DNA from: Timaviella sp038204505
Lineage (GTDB): Bacteria > Cyanobacteriota > Cyanobacteriia > Elainellales > Elainellaceae
DNA: 24,723 nucleotides
NCBI GenBank assembly: GCA_038204505.1
Contig: JBBRCV010000054.1
Span: 1 to 24,723 of the forward strand
Direction of reading: 5' to 3'
Part shown: piece by piece, positions 8,300-15,449 of the stretch
Layout: each line of letters begins with the position of its first letter
Numbering within the stretch: the stretch's first letter is position 1
The notes under the pieces: model-generated
Seen by the model: the letters and a program-made list of their open reading frames with translations, nothing else
Database searches by the model: none
What the model was told of the DNA's origin: nothing
Made by a program: the position numbers and the translations under genes

Positions 8300-8662
8300 G
8301 TCTATTAAATGAATGAGTTTGACCGTTTCGGTAAGTAAGCCTTACTGCTCATCCCAACTATCAATTTATTCAGGGAGGTCTTTCCAATCACCTCCACCAA
8401 TAGTCAGATATTTATCATATGTAACCACAATATAACCACAACCTGAGCGGGAAGGGGTTAGCACAAGTGTTGCTTTATCGTATTGTTCAGAGATAAAGAG
8501 AGTTTCGTTTATTGGGAGCAGCAGGCTCAAGCTAGTCAGAGCAAATCATTCAATAGCTCTGCTCTATCAAACGGCATTTATCTCTGTAGTGATGTGCCTT
8601 AACCTGACTAACAAGATCATGTGAGGACACTCATCTGACCAGACCTGTAACCAGGAGGATAT
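8300..8662. other. Intergenic region with possible small coding remnant
   Basis: These 363 bp lie between the OmpA-domain stop and the pentapeptide gene. A minus-strand open stretch with protein-like composition is described separately (8366-8545). Two copies of taaccacaa at 8422 and 8433, one helical turn apart, could be a regulator site for the pentapeptide gene, but this is speculative. Confidence 0.45.
8366..8545 (-). pseudogene. Possible small protein or gene remnant of unknown family
   Basis: The minus strand is open for 59 codons, ending at TAA 8366-8368. The C-terminal half (KATLVLTPSRSGCGYI and then VVTYDKYLTIGGGDWKDLPE) has the alternating hydrophobic pattern of a beta-sheet protein. 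There is no ATG in frame. A TTG at 8528-8530 would give 54 residues but has no ribosome binding site. A stop closes the frame at 8546-8548. It may be the 3' remnant of a small hypothetical gene. I do not recognise the family, and chance openness is a real alternative. Confidence 0.3.
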
Positions 8663-9193
8663 GTGGACGTTGAAGAACTTTTAGCCCAATATGCTTCAGG
8701 ACGGCGGGACTTTACAGCAGTGAAGCTGAGTGAAGCCGACTTAGAAGCAACAGATCTGAGCAATATCATTTTGAACCGTGCAGATTTGAATGGTGCAAAT
8801 TTGAGTCAAGCTAATCTCAGCCATGCCAGTTTAAGTCGGGCAGATTTGAATGGAGCCAATCTAAAAGGTGCAAATTTGAGCGGCGCAAACCTGAATGGTG
8901 CTATCTTAGAGGGCGCTATTTTGGAGGGAGCAACATTGGATAACGCAGACCTGAGTCAATCGGAGATGGCGCTATCGAAGTTAATTGAAGCAAATTTAAG
9001 TCAGGCGAATTTGGCGGAAGCTAACTTGAATGCAGCAAATTTAGACAGCGCTGACTTGAGTCAGGCAGACTTGGCGATCGCCGATCTCTCTCAAGCAAAT
9101 CTACATCAAGCAGATTTAGACCAGACAAACCTCAGTGGTACCAATCTAGACGGGGCGAACTTATCAGGAACCGTTCTAGACGAAGGTGATTGA
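8663..9193 (+). CDS. Pentapeptide-repeat protein
   Basis: From about residue 20 to the end, this 176-residue protein is made of A(D/N)LxxA-type pentapeptides (ADLNG, ANLSQ, ASLSR, AILEG and so on), about thirty units, which fold as a right-handed quadrilateral beta-helix. The N-terminal ~18 residues (MDVEELLAQYASGRRDFTAV) form a cap. The family is greatly expanded in cyanobacteria and most members have no known role; gyrase protection is known only for a few. No signal peptide or membrane segment is seen. The start is GTG 8663-8665: a consensus AGGAGG lies at 8653-8658, and the ATG two bases upstream is out of frame. It appears monocistronic. Confidence 0.9.
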   Translation: MDVEELLAQYASGRRDFTAVKLSEADLEATDLSNIILNRADLNGANLSQANLSHASLSRADLNGANLKGANLSGANLNGAILEGAILEGATLDNADLSQSEMALSKLIEANLSQANLAEANLNAANLDSADLSQADLAIADLSQANLHQADLDQTNLSGTNLDGANLSGTVLDEGD

Positions 9194-9248
9194 ATCGTCA
9201 GTGCTCCCCATGCTGAAAAAGCCATTAGTCAGCAGAAAGTATGATGCA

Positions 9249-9278
9249 TCTAATGCACATCTCTAATGCGTCTAATGC
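9249..9278. repeat. Three copies of an 8-base direct repeat
   Basis: tctaatgc occurs at 9249-9256, 9262-9269 and 9271-9278 in the gap between the pentapeptide gene and the convergent glycosyltransferase. Function unknown; it may be simple slippage. Confidence 0.5.
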
Positions 9279-9364
9279 AATGGAGAAGAAGCCTTTCAAC
9301 AGGCAATGAACCCACCAATAACCTCGTACCGATCGAGGCAGAGAAAATCTCCTAGCACCACTCC

Positions 9365-10150
9365 CTACATCTCTTGCGTTGTGGTTGCTTGATTAGAGGT
9401 TACTAGTTGTTTACCTACTAACCAGAGGAAGATTGGAATAGTGGTACTATATCGAGTCCAAAGCCTACAGGGTTCCTGCAATAATCGGTAAAGCCATTCA
9501 AGACCCAAGGAACGAATAGCCTGGGGAGCGCGTTTATGAAGCCCTGCATAGACTGGAAAGGCACCTCCAAGACCAATCATGACTGCCTGCACCCGATCCT
9601 TGTGTTTGGACATCCAAAGTTCCTGCTTTGGGCAACCCAATGAAACAAACACAAGTCCACAGCCACTCTCATTTAGCTTTTGAACGACTGCTCGATCCTC
9701 ATCTTCTGATAAGGGACGGAAGGGAAGTGGCTCCATACCTGCGACTTGTAGATTCGGAAAATCTTGCTGTAGCTTTGACCGCATCTTTTCCAGAATGGAT
9801 GCTTGAGAGCCCAGGAAAAAAATGCTGATGTTTTCTGTAGAGGCTTGTTTGCACAGTGCTGATAGAACATCTAGCCCAGCGACTCTGTCCTGGCTTGAAG
9901 CTCCCATTAGTCTCAACATCCAAACCAGAGGCATACCATCAGGCGTTACCAGATCAGCATTTTGCAGCACAGGCGCAAATTCTGGATCTCGGTAAGCCTC
10001 TACTAACATATGAACGTTTGCAATACAGACAACCTTGCTAGTTAAGCACTTAGCCCATTTCACTATGAGAGATATCTGGTCATCGAATAGAAGAGCCGTG
10101 ACAGGGAGACCAATTACATACTTGAGGGGAGGAACATTTTCTAAAAGCAT
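9365..10150 (-). CDS. WecG/TagA/CpsF-family glycosyltransferase (GT26)
   Basis: The 261-residue protein matches the WecG/TagA/CpsF family. These enzymes transfer a sugar (ManNAcA or ManNAc in the best-known members) to a polyprenyl-linked acceptor at the inner face of the membrane during exopolysaccharide or wall-polymer synthesis. Recognisable family motifs are ANVHMLVEAYRDPEF, the LVTPDGMPLVW segment, IFFLGSQ, VSLGCPKQELWM and GLGGAFPVYAG followed by RAPQAIRSLGLEWLYRL near the C-terminus. ATG 10148-10150 has AAGGT about ten bases upstream. It is alone, with no polysaccharide gene next to it, so its pathway cannot be inferred here. A long gene-poor stretch lies upstream. Confidence 0.92.
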   Translation of the reverse strand: MLLENVPPLKYVIGLPVTALLFDDQISLIVKWAKCLTSKVVCIANVHMLVEAYRDPEFAPVLQNADLVTPDGMPLVWMLRLMGASSQDRVAGLDVLSALCKQASTENISIFFLGSQASILEKMRSKLQQDFPNLQVAGMEPLPFRPLSEDEDRAVVQKLNESGCGLVFVSLGCPKQELWMSKHKDRVQAVMIGLGGAFPVYAGLHKRAPQAIRSLGLEWLYRLLQEPCRLWTRYSTTIPIFLWLVGKQLVTSNQATTTQEM

Positions 10151-10905
10151 AATGCTGCGACCTTAGGTGATCCAGAAGTTCGATTAAAATTTGCCGGGAA
10201 CAAAAGCCAATGTCCTCCAAAAGTACAAAGAGTGTTCAAACTCTGTATGGGAGTCATCTTGCTAGATACACCTACGAAAACACAAGAGATTTGGTCAGCA
10301 AGGCTTGAGAGCTTTCATTACTTCCTAGTGCCTAACAATTGGCGGAAGGTTTCAAAGTTTTACGTAACTACTAAATATTATTTTTCTAAAGGGATTAGAA
10401 AAATATCGCAGATCTAGGCAGTATTTGACTACTAGTATCTACGTAAGTTCACGATATCTTTACGAAGAGTTTAATCAGAGTTAGCTAGCAGATGAACTAT
10501 CACTTTAAGCTCTAGGGGCTTTGGCTGGTCACCTAAGCTATCCGGAAGCGACAAGATGTGAATAAGTGTCCTAGTCAGTGAGATTACTTAGCTTCATAAC
10601 ACAAATGAGGCTAGCTTCATAAGTAAATGAGGCTAGTGTGAACAGTCCAAATGGGGCTAGCCTGACTAGAGATAAGAAAAATTTTCTCTACCTGAACCTT
10701 AAATGATTTTTGGTTCTATGATCAATTCATCCACTAATTCTGTTTTGCCGATCGCCACCCTGCCATTAGGCGGCAGGAGCGTGGAGGCTCGACGATCGCT
10801 CGGGCGCTGGCAGAGTAAAGTATTGAGGAGTTTCTGCGGCACACTGGGTAGGCAGCTATCTGACAAATTAACCGCTACAGGTCTAGACCATTACCTGATT
10901 TTGTG
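10151..10905. other. Gene-poor 755-bp stretch
   Basis: This is AT-rich in the first half and holds no open frame with a plausible start and composition. It contains the 5' region of the glycosyltransferase gene, a degenerate tandem repeat (10589-10660) and a HIP1-like segment near 10750-10800. No RNA gene was recognised. It may be a site of past gene loss. Confidence 0.6.
10589..10660. repeat. Degenerate 22-24 bp tandem repeat, three copies
   Basis: Three units begin with tag and end with aaatgaggc or aaatggggc (10589-10611, 10612-10633, 10634-10657), followed by a final tag. The first two units also share tagcttcata. The unit core aaatgRggctag occurs at 10603, 10625 and 10649. No coding role is evident. 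Confidence 0.7.
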
Positions 10906-11145
10906 CTAGTTCTCTGGGTTCTCAGCCGCGATCGCGTCGTCGATTTCTTCTGTGTTTTGAGCGTAGTAAGTGCGGGCTGCTTTCAAATCATCTCTAGTCA
11001 ACTGGGGGTAGTCGCCCAGCAAGTTTGCCTCTGAGCATCCCTGCGAGTACAAAGCGATTAATTGCCATACAGGAATTTGCGTTCGACCGATACAAGCGGC
11101 TCCATTGCATATTCCGGGAGTCTTTCTAATTTTTGTCGTTGCCAT
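10906..11145 (-). CDS. DUF433 antitoxin-like protein, no partner visible
   Basis: The 79-residue protein carries the DUF433 pattern: CNGAACIGRTQIPVWQLIALYSQGCSEANLLGDYPQLTRDDLKAARTYY, a winged-helix DNA-binding fold related to the VapB45-type antitoxins. In most genomes such a gene is followed directly by a DUF5615/PIN-like toxin gene. Here nothing similar follows the stop within 750 bp, so this is an orphan or the toxin was lost. The start ATG 11143-11145 has TAGGAT upstream. A 22-bp near-palindrome 47-68 bp before the start may be its own operator. The family call is confident; toxin-antitoxin activity is not shown. Confidence 0.85.
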   Translation of the reverse strand: MATTKIRKTPGICNGAACIGRTQIPVWQLIALYSQGCSEANLLGDYPQLTRDDLKAARTYYAQNTEEIDDAIAAENPEN

Positions 11146-11191
11146 AGCTTAATCCTAATGATCTAGTTGAGTTTGTCAGTTTCTGGTTAGG

Positions 11192-11213
11192 ACAAGGGGC
11201 TTAAGCCGCTTGT
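11192..11213. promoter_or_regulatory. 22-bp near-palindrome, possible operator
   Basis: acaaggggctt and aagccgcttgt are reverse complements at 10 of 11 positions with no spacer. It lies upstream of the DUF433 start, where an autoregulatory operator would be expected. No factor is known for it; the role is inference. Confidence 0.4.
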
Positions 11214-11294
11214 TGCTGAGTTGGTGATACAGTGTCCTAATGCAAACGCATAGTGCCGTAGTTGATTTGGGACAGAGAAAATAATTCACTATCC

Positions 11295-11323
11295 TTATAT
11301 TTTACGACTTTATATTTTACGAC
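11295..11323. repeat. 14-bp direct repeat at 15-bp period
   Basis: ttatattttacgac occurs exactly at 11295-11308 and 11310-11323. It lies upstream of the DUF433 gene in an AT-rich spacer; a promoter duplication is possible. Confidence 0.7.
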
Positions 11324-11480
11324 GCAGCATGGCAGCTTGTTTGAGTGGACTCACCTATAGAGTTGATAGCATATCGACTGTTGCCTTGTCCTATCTGTAA
11401 CCATTTTTCTGACTTTATCTTTGTTGATTAATAGATTTCATAATTATGTCAACTATGTTAAGGAGTTCAGAACTAGAAAC

Positions 11481-11517
11481 AGCAAGACCCGGCTTTTCTT
11501 AAAAGCCGGGTCTTGCT
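11481..11517 (-). terminator. Perfect 17-bp hairpin, HLIP terminator
   Basis: Arms 11481-11497 and 11501-11517 are exact reverse complements around a 3-base loop, GC-rich at the middle (acccggc). It lies 31 bp past the HLIP stop in its direction of transcription. The stem ends in A/T pairs rather than a long T tract. Confidence 0.75.
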
Positions 11518-11548
11518 ACTTAAACAATTATTGCACTGGGTAGAGCAG

Positions 11549-11755
11549 TTACTGCATTGGATATGAAGCCAAGTGCAGCAGATCCCGGACAACACTAACG
11601 CCATTTAGATCCCACAGTAGATAGGCGATGAAGCCAATCATAGCAAAGCGTCCATTCCATAGCTCGGCTTGGGGCGTAAATCCAAATCGGAATGCATTAC
11701 GGTCTTGACCATTGTACGCATCGGCAACACTGGGGCGATCGGTTGTAGCTTTCAT
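11549..11755 (-). CDS. High-light-inducible protein (single-helix CAB-like, HLIP/SCP)
   Basis: The 68-residue protein has the chlorophyll a/b-binding-like helix E31-x2-N34-G-R36-FAMIGF, followed by a hydrophobic run to about residue 49. The Glu and Asn/Arg positions are those that bind chlorophyll in this family. HLIPs sit in the thylakoid membrane, bind pigments and protect nascent photosystem II under light stress. The N-terminal ~25 residues are stromal or cytosolic. ATG 11753-11755 has a good AGGAGT site. The gene is divergent from a catalase gene, ends in a strong hairpin, and has an HLR1-like box about 65-80 bp upstream. The length and C-terminal tail (SVVRDLLHLASYPMQ) are ordinary for the family. 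Confidence 0.95.
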   Translation of the reverse strand: MKATTDRPSVADAYNGQDRNAFRFGFTPQAELWNGRFAMIGFIAYLLWDLNGVSVVRDLLHLASYPMQ

Positions 11756-12136
11756 GGTTGGTACTCCTAATTAGTAAAAGATGACTCGAATCACATCCCT
11801 TGTGAACACCTTTAACCTAAATGTTTAGAAGTGTAAATGTTATCTGTCTATAGTATTAAACCTAAGCTGTTCGTCAGAGCAAAATAGTTAGACAAAAGCA
11901 GATACCCGTAGACTTGGCAGTGCTGGGCAGCAAACCCCTTGTATGAAAAGAACAAGACTACTTAGATACGTATTTCTCCTCGCTCTTTGGGAGGATGCGA
12001 TCGCCCTTACAAGTTTATAAAGTACGCATACCTAGAAAAGTGGCTACACCTAAGAAATGTGCCATTGAGTATACTCTGAGAACCTGTAGGCGATGCTGAT
12101 TGGCAAAGTAGTCGTAAATTAAGGAAGAACACTCTT
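11756..12136. other. Divergent regulatory region, HLIP and catalase
   Basis: The 381 bp between the two divergent starts hold no gene. The HLIP side has an HLR1-like box at 11820-11837. The catalase side has AAGGAAG at 12121-12127 as ribosome binding site. Promoter hexamers could not be assigned with confidence. Confidence 0.6.
11820..11837 (-). promoter_or_regulatory. HLR1-like box (possible RpaB site) upstream of HLIP
   Basis: On the minus strand TTTACACT-TC-TAAACATT matches the HLR1 pattern of two (G/T)TTACA(A/T)(A/T) octamers separated by two bases at 13 of 16 informative positions. HLR1 is the RpaB response-regulator site found upstream of hli genes. The position, 65-82 bp before the start codon, is plausible. 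Confidence 0.45.
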
Positions 12137-14242
12137 ATGTCTCAAAAGAAACAAGTTAACGAAAATGCGAAGAACGAAGATCTTCAATCCTATCGGAAAG
12201 ATAGTGGAGATCAGTTAAGCACTGACACCGGAGTCATAATTGATGATACTGATAACTCCTTGAAGGTTGGCGATCGGGGTTCCACCCTGCATGAAGATTT
12301 TCAGTTTCAAGAAAAGTTGACTGCATTCGATCGTGAACGCATCCCGGAACGCGTAGTTCATGCGAGAGGTTCTGGCGCACACGGATATTTTCAGCCCTAT
12401 GAGTCAATGGCAGAGTTTACCAAGGCAAAATTTCTGCAAGATCCCTCTGTTCAAACTCCCGTCTTTGTGCGCTTCTCAACTGTAGGTGGGTCGAGGGGTT
12501 CAGCAGACGCAGTGCGAGATGTGAGGGGTTTCTCAGTCAAGTTTTACACTGAAGAAGGCAATTACGATATTGTAGGTAACAATATTCCTGTCTTTTTCAT
12601 TCAGGATGCAATTAAATTTCCTGACATTGTTCATTCCATTAAGCCCGAACCTGATCATGAAATGCCCCAAGCTTCTACCGCACATCCGAGCTTTTGGGAC
12701 TTTATCTCGCTCGTACCAGAATCCATGCACATGATCATGTGGTTACTGTCCGATCGGACTTTACCCAGAAATTTCCGTAGTATGCAAGGGTTTGGGGTTC
12801 ATACCTTTCGCTGGGTTAATGCGGAAGGCAAATCCCATTTTGTCAAATACCATTGGAAGCCTGTAACAGGTGTTCATTCCAATCTGTTCGACGAAGCCCA
12901 AAAGCTAGCAGGAAAAGACCCTGACTTTCATCGTCGTGACCTGTGGGAATCCATTGAAAAGGGCAACTATCCAGAATACGAACTGGGTGTACAAATCATT
13001 ACAGAGGAAGACGAATCAAAGTTTGACTTTGATATTTTGGATTCAACCAAACTGATTCCAGAAGAGCAGGTTCCGGTTCGTCCTATTGGCAAAATGGTGC
13101 TGAACCGTAATCCCGATAATTTCTTTGCAGAAACAGAGCAAGTTGCTTTCCAGCCTTCCAATATAGTGCCTGGGATTGATTTTAGCGATGATCCTCTGTT
13201 GCAAGGTCGTCTCTTCTCCTACCACGATACGCAGTTGCATCGATTGGGTAGCCCCAACTTTAACCATCTACCTATTAATCGTCCTGTTTGCCCGTTTAGC
13301 AACAACAATCAAGATGGACGGATGCAGATGGAGGTGAAAACATCACGAGTTAACTACTCGCCCAACTCTCTTGGCGACAACCGCCCAACTCCATCTCCTG
13401 ATGCGGAAGGAGCTTTTGTCCATTATCCAGAACAGTTGGAAGGAACTAAGAAGCGGGAACGCAGTCCTAGCTTTAGTGAACATTTTAGTCAGGCAACACT
13501 CTTCTGGAACAGTCTTTCAGCGAGTGAAAAAGAACACTTGGTGGCAGCATCGCACTTCGAGTTAGGGAAGGTTAGCCAACCAGAAATTAAACAGCGGATG
13601 CTCGATCGCTTTAACCAAGTTGATCACGATCTAGCAAAGCGAGTTGCAGAGGGTTTAGGAATGCTCGCTCCCACGCAACCTGTAAACTCTAATCATGGTC
13701 AAAAGTCAGAAGCTCTGAGCCAAGAGAACACGACAAAGACTGCAAAAGGTCGCAAAGTAGCGATTTTGGCAGCAGAAGGAGTTGATGGAGCACAAATTGT
13801 GGCACTGAAGCAGGCTTTAAAAGAAGCAAAAGTAGAAACTGAAATTGTGTCAAAGTTTGGTGGCATGATCAAAACTGTTGAAGGTCAAGAAATTATGGTT
13901 GATAAAACCTTCTTGACAGCCGCTTCTGTGATGTTTGATGCCATCTATGTGCCCGGTGGTAAAGCCAGCATTGACACATTGAAAATGACTGGAGATGCAT
14001 TGAACTTTATTAACGAAGCCTTCAAGCATTGTAAGCCGATCGCGGCAACAGCAGAGGGCGTTGACTTGTTGCAAGCCGCTGATTTGAAGGGTGTTTCGCT
14101 AAGCGACTCGGCTGTACAAGATGAACAAGGTGTGATTGCAGCTCGAAAAGCTGATGCTAGTCAAGTTGCAAAAATGTTTGTTCAAGCGATCGCCCAGCAT
14201 CGTTACTGGAACCGTTTCCAAAAGGCTAAAGTTCCTGCTTAA
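12137..14242 (+). CDS. katE: Large-subunit monofunctional haem catalase (HPII type)
   Basis: The 701-residue protein is a clade-2 large catalase that splits hydrogen peroxide into water and oxygen. In the core are the distal His (H75 in RVVHARG), N148 (DIVGNN) and the proximal haem ligand Y362 in R358-LFSY. The 73-residue His-Asn spacing equals that of bovine catalase as I recall it. Residues ~560-695 form the extra DJ-1/PfpI-like domain (KVAILAAEGVDGAQI, AIYVPGGKAS, PIAATAEGVDLL) typical of HPII; the nucleophilic Cys of active PfpI proteins is replaced by Ala-Glu. ATG 12137 follows AAGGAAG. No signal peptide. It is divergent from the HLIP gene, consistent with stress control, and followed by a hairpin before the next cluster. 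Confidence 0.96.
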   Translation: MSQKKQVNENAKNEDLQSYRKDSGDQLSTDTGVIIDDTDNSLKVGDRGSTLHEDFQFQEKLTAFDRERIPERVVHARGSGAHGYFQPYESMAEFTKAKFLQDPSVQTPVFVRFSTVGGSRGSADAVRDVRGFSVKFYTEEGNYDIVGNNIPVFFIQDAIKFPDIVHSIKPEPDHEMPQASTAHPSFWDFISLVPESMHMIMWLLSDRTLPRNFRSMQGFGVHTFRWVNAEGKSHFVKYHWKPVTGVHSNLFDEAQKLAGKDPDFHRRDLWESIEKGNYPEYELGVQIITEEDESKFDFDILDSTKLIPEEQVPVRPIGKMVLNRNPDNFFAETEQVAFQPSNIVPGIDFSDDPLLQGRLFSYHDTQLHRLGSPNFNHLPINRPVCPFSNNNQDGRMQMEVKTSRVNYSPNSLGDNRPTPSPDAEGAFVHYPEQLEGTKKRERSPSFSEHFSQATLFWNSLSASEKEHLVAASHFELGKVSQPEIKQRMLDRFNQVDHDLAKRVAEGLGMLAPTQPVNSNHGQKSEALSQENTTKTAKGRKVAILAAEGVDGAQIVALKQALKEAKVETEIVSKFGGMIKTVEGQEIMVDKTFLTAASVMFDAIYVPGGKASIDTLKMTGDALNFINEAFKHCKPIAATAEGVDLLQAADLKGVSLSDSAVQDEQGVIAARKADASQVAKMFVQAIAQHRYWNRFQKAKVPA

Positions 14243-14283
14243 GCTGCTGATGCCCCTACCAGGGATATAATGGCTTAAAAACA

Positions 14284-14318
14284 GCTCCCCTGTTGCTTGT
14301 CAAGGCAGCCAGGGGAGC
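14284..14318 (+). terminator. Hairpin after the catalase gene
   Basis: gctcccctg (14284-14292) pairs with caggggagc (14310-14318) around 17 bases that themselves pair in part. No T tract follows on the plus strand, so this is a hairpin that could end the catalase transcript or be an interspersed palindrome. Confidence 0.5.
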
Positions 14319-14383
14319 AGCCTCGCACCCTGCAACGTTTTAAGCACTTAACCCCAACGGCAGCCCCAAATTAGAGCAGTGAT

Positions 14384-15292
14384 ATGAGCCTGGAACGTAG
14401 AATTGCAGGATTAAATTTACCGCATACCAGAAGTGATGATCATCTGTGTCGTATGCTTACAGCGGTATTGCAGCAGGATAATGGTTTAGTTAACTTCCCT
14501 GCTCAAGAGAATTACTGGCAAGCACCATTTTTCAATTTGCATCAGGTTCAGGTGTTTCAGGAAGCCTGTGATACAGAGCAATCTACGATTCTCAAACTTG
14601 CTAGTCAGAGCTTGCTGGAGGAGGCATATTTTATTGAAAAAGCAGGTGTTGGCTATATGGCAAAAATGGTGCTGCTAGCGGATAGCCTGGAGGAACGAAT
14701 GCTCTATGGACTGTTTACGGCGGATGAAACTACACACCTGAGTCAACTCTGCCACTTTTTACCACAACCAGAGTTGACGGTTGGTAGTAATCCCTTTTTG
14801 CAGCTACTGGCAGACGTGGTAGAAGGAGATGATAAAACAGTGCTGCTGTTTGTCGTTCAGGTGGTGCTAGAGGGCTGGGGATTGAGTCACTACCGCCGAT
14901 TGGCTAAATGCTGTAGCGATCGCGCCCTCGCTGCTCTGTTTGCGAGTTTTTTGGATGCAGAAGCCCGTCATCACAGCACAGGTAGACTGTTGTTCAACCG
15001 AACGTCTATTTCAGCAGCCAGTCAGACCGCAATTATTGAGGTGCTGGCAAACTTTTTATCGATGGTGCAGGTAGGACCGCAAAGCGTTCTGGCTGCCATT
15101 GAACAAGTGAAGGGGCATTTATCGCGATCGCAGAAAATTCAAATTTTGGCAGAGCTGGATGCTGAAATTCATAGCGGAACTCGGCTACAATTACTGCGAT
15201 CGCTGATGCGAGGAGAAAATGCCGGGGCGATCGTACAACTGTTGGAAGAACAGGGAGGCTTTGAACCATTACCCCCGCATCGGTGTGTGTAG
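14384..15292 (+). CDS. Ferritin-like di-metal carboxylate protein
   Basis: The 302-residue helical protein shows a complete two-metal ferritin-like ligand set in two symmetrical halves: E85, then E115-x2-H118 thirty residues on; and E163, then E193-x2-H196 again thirty residues on. This is the pattern of diiron (or Mn/Fe) oxygenases and oxidases rather than of iron storage. The N-terminal ~75 residues have no recognised motif. No signal peptide or membrane segment. It is the first gene of the plus-strand run ending in a Rieske oxygenase, and its neighbour is a second di-metal enzyme candidate with a ferredoxin behind it. Likely reaction classes are hydroxylation, desaturation, N-oxygenation or decarboxylation; the substrate is unknown. 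The start at ATG 14384 has only a weak upstream site. Confidence 0.8.
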   Translation: MSLERRIAGLNLPHTRSDDHLCRMLTAVLQQDNGLVNFPAQENYWQAPFFNLHQVQVFQEACDTEQSTILKLASQSLLEEAYFIEKAGVGYMAKMVLLADSLEERMLYGLFTADETTHLSQLCHFLPQPELTVGSNPFLQLLADVVEGDDKTVLLFVVQVVLEGWGLSHYRRLAKCCSDRALAALFASFLDAEARHHSTGRLLFNRTSISAASQTAIIEVLANFLSMVQVGPQSVLAAIEQVKGHLSRSQKIQILAELDAEIHSGTRLQLLRSLMRGENAGAIVQLLEEQGGFEPLPPHRCV

Positions 15293-15345
15293 CTTTATGA
15301 TGATCAGAAAAGATTAGGCGATTTCCAAATCAGAACATATCCGTA

Positions 15346-15397
15346 GGGCAGGCATCTTGCCTGTATTGAAAGCAATATGCAGGCAAGATGCCTGCCC
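15346..15397. repeat. Interspersed palindrome, 18-bp arms
   Basis: gggcaggcatcttgcctg (15346-15363) and caggcaagatgcctgccc (15380-15397) are exact reverse complements. Between them tattg/caata add a further five pairs with a two-base bulge. Each arm is itself a short inverted repeat (caggca/tgcctg). This GGCAGGCATCTTGCC family is, from general knowledge, widespread in cyanobacterial genomes. It lies between the two di-metal genes, 52 bp before the second start, and could alter the relative expression of the two. Confidence 0.85.
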
Positions 15398-15449
15398 CAC
15401 AGTTTCCGTCACAATTCCCCAAGAATCAAATTCATTGCAAAAATTGTTT

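Larger units (their letters stand above)
11146..11548. other. 403-bp spacer between DUF433 and HLIP genes
   Basis: No gene is seen. It holds a near-palindrome (11192-11213), a 14-bp direct repeat (11295-11323) and the HLIP terminator hairpin (11481-11517). Confidence 0.6.

Noticed and set aside
10232..10417. GTG-initiated 61-codon frame upstream of the WecG-like gene
   Set aside because: No ribosome binding site, aromatic-rich random-looking sequence in an AT-rich spacer, no family recognised.
10589..10660. Possible CRISPR-like array
   Set aside because: Units are contiguous and degenerate with no unique spacers, and no cas gene is present.
10703..10909. 68-codon plus-strand frame, and a search for a toxin remnant on the minus strand beside DUF433
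   Set aside because: Neither strand gave a recognisable protein; the minus strand in the relevant frame is broken and shows no PIN-like motif.
14284..14318. Strong intrinsic terminator for the catalase
   Set aside because: The hairpin is real but no T tract follows on the plus strand, so it is reported only as a hairpin of moderate confidence.
15357..15449. 31-codon N-terminal extension of the AurF-like protein
   Set aside because: The codons lie largely in an interspersed palindrome and give a non-conserved-looking sequence; ATG 15450 gives the expected protein.
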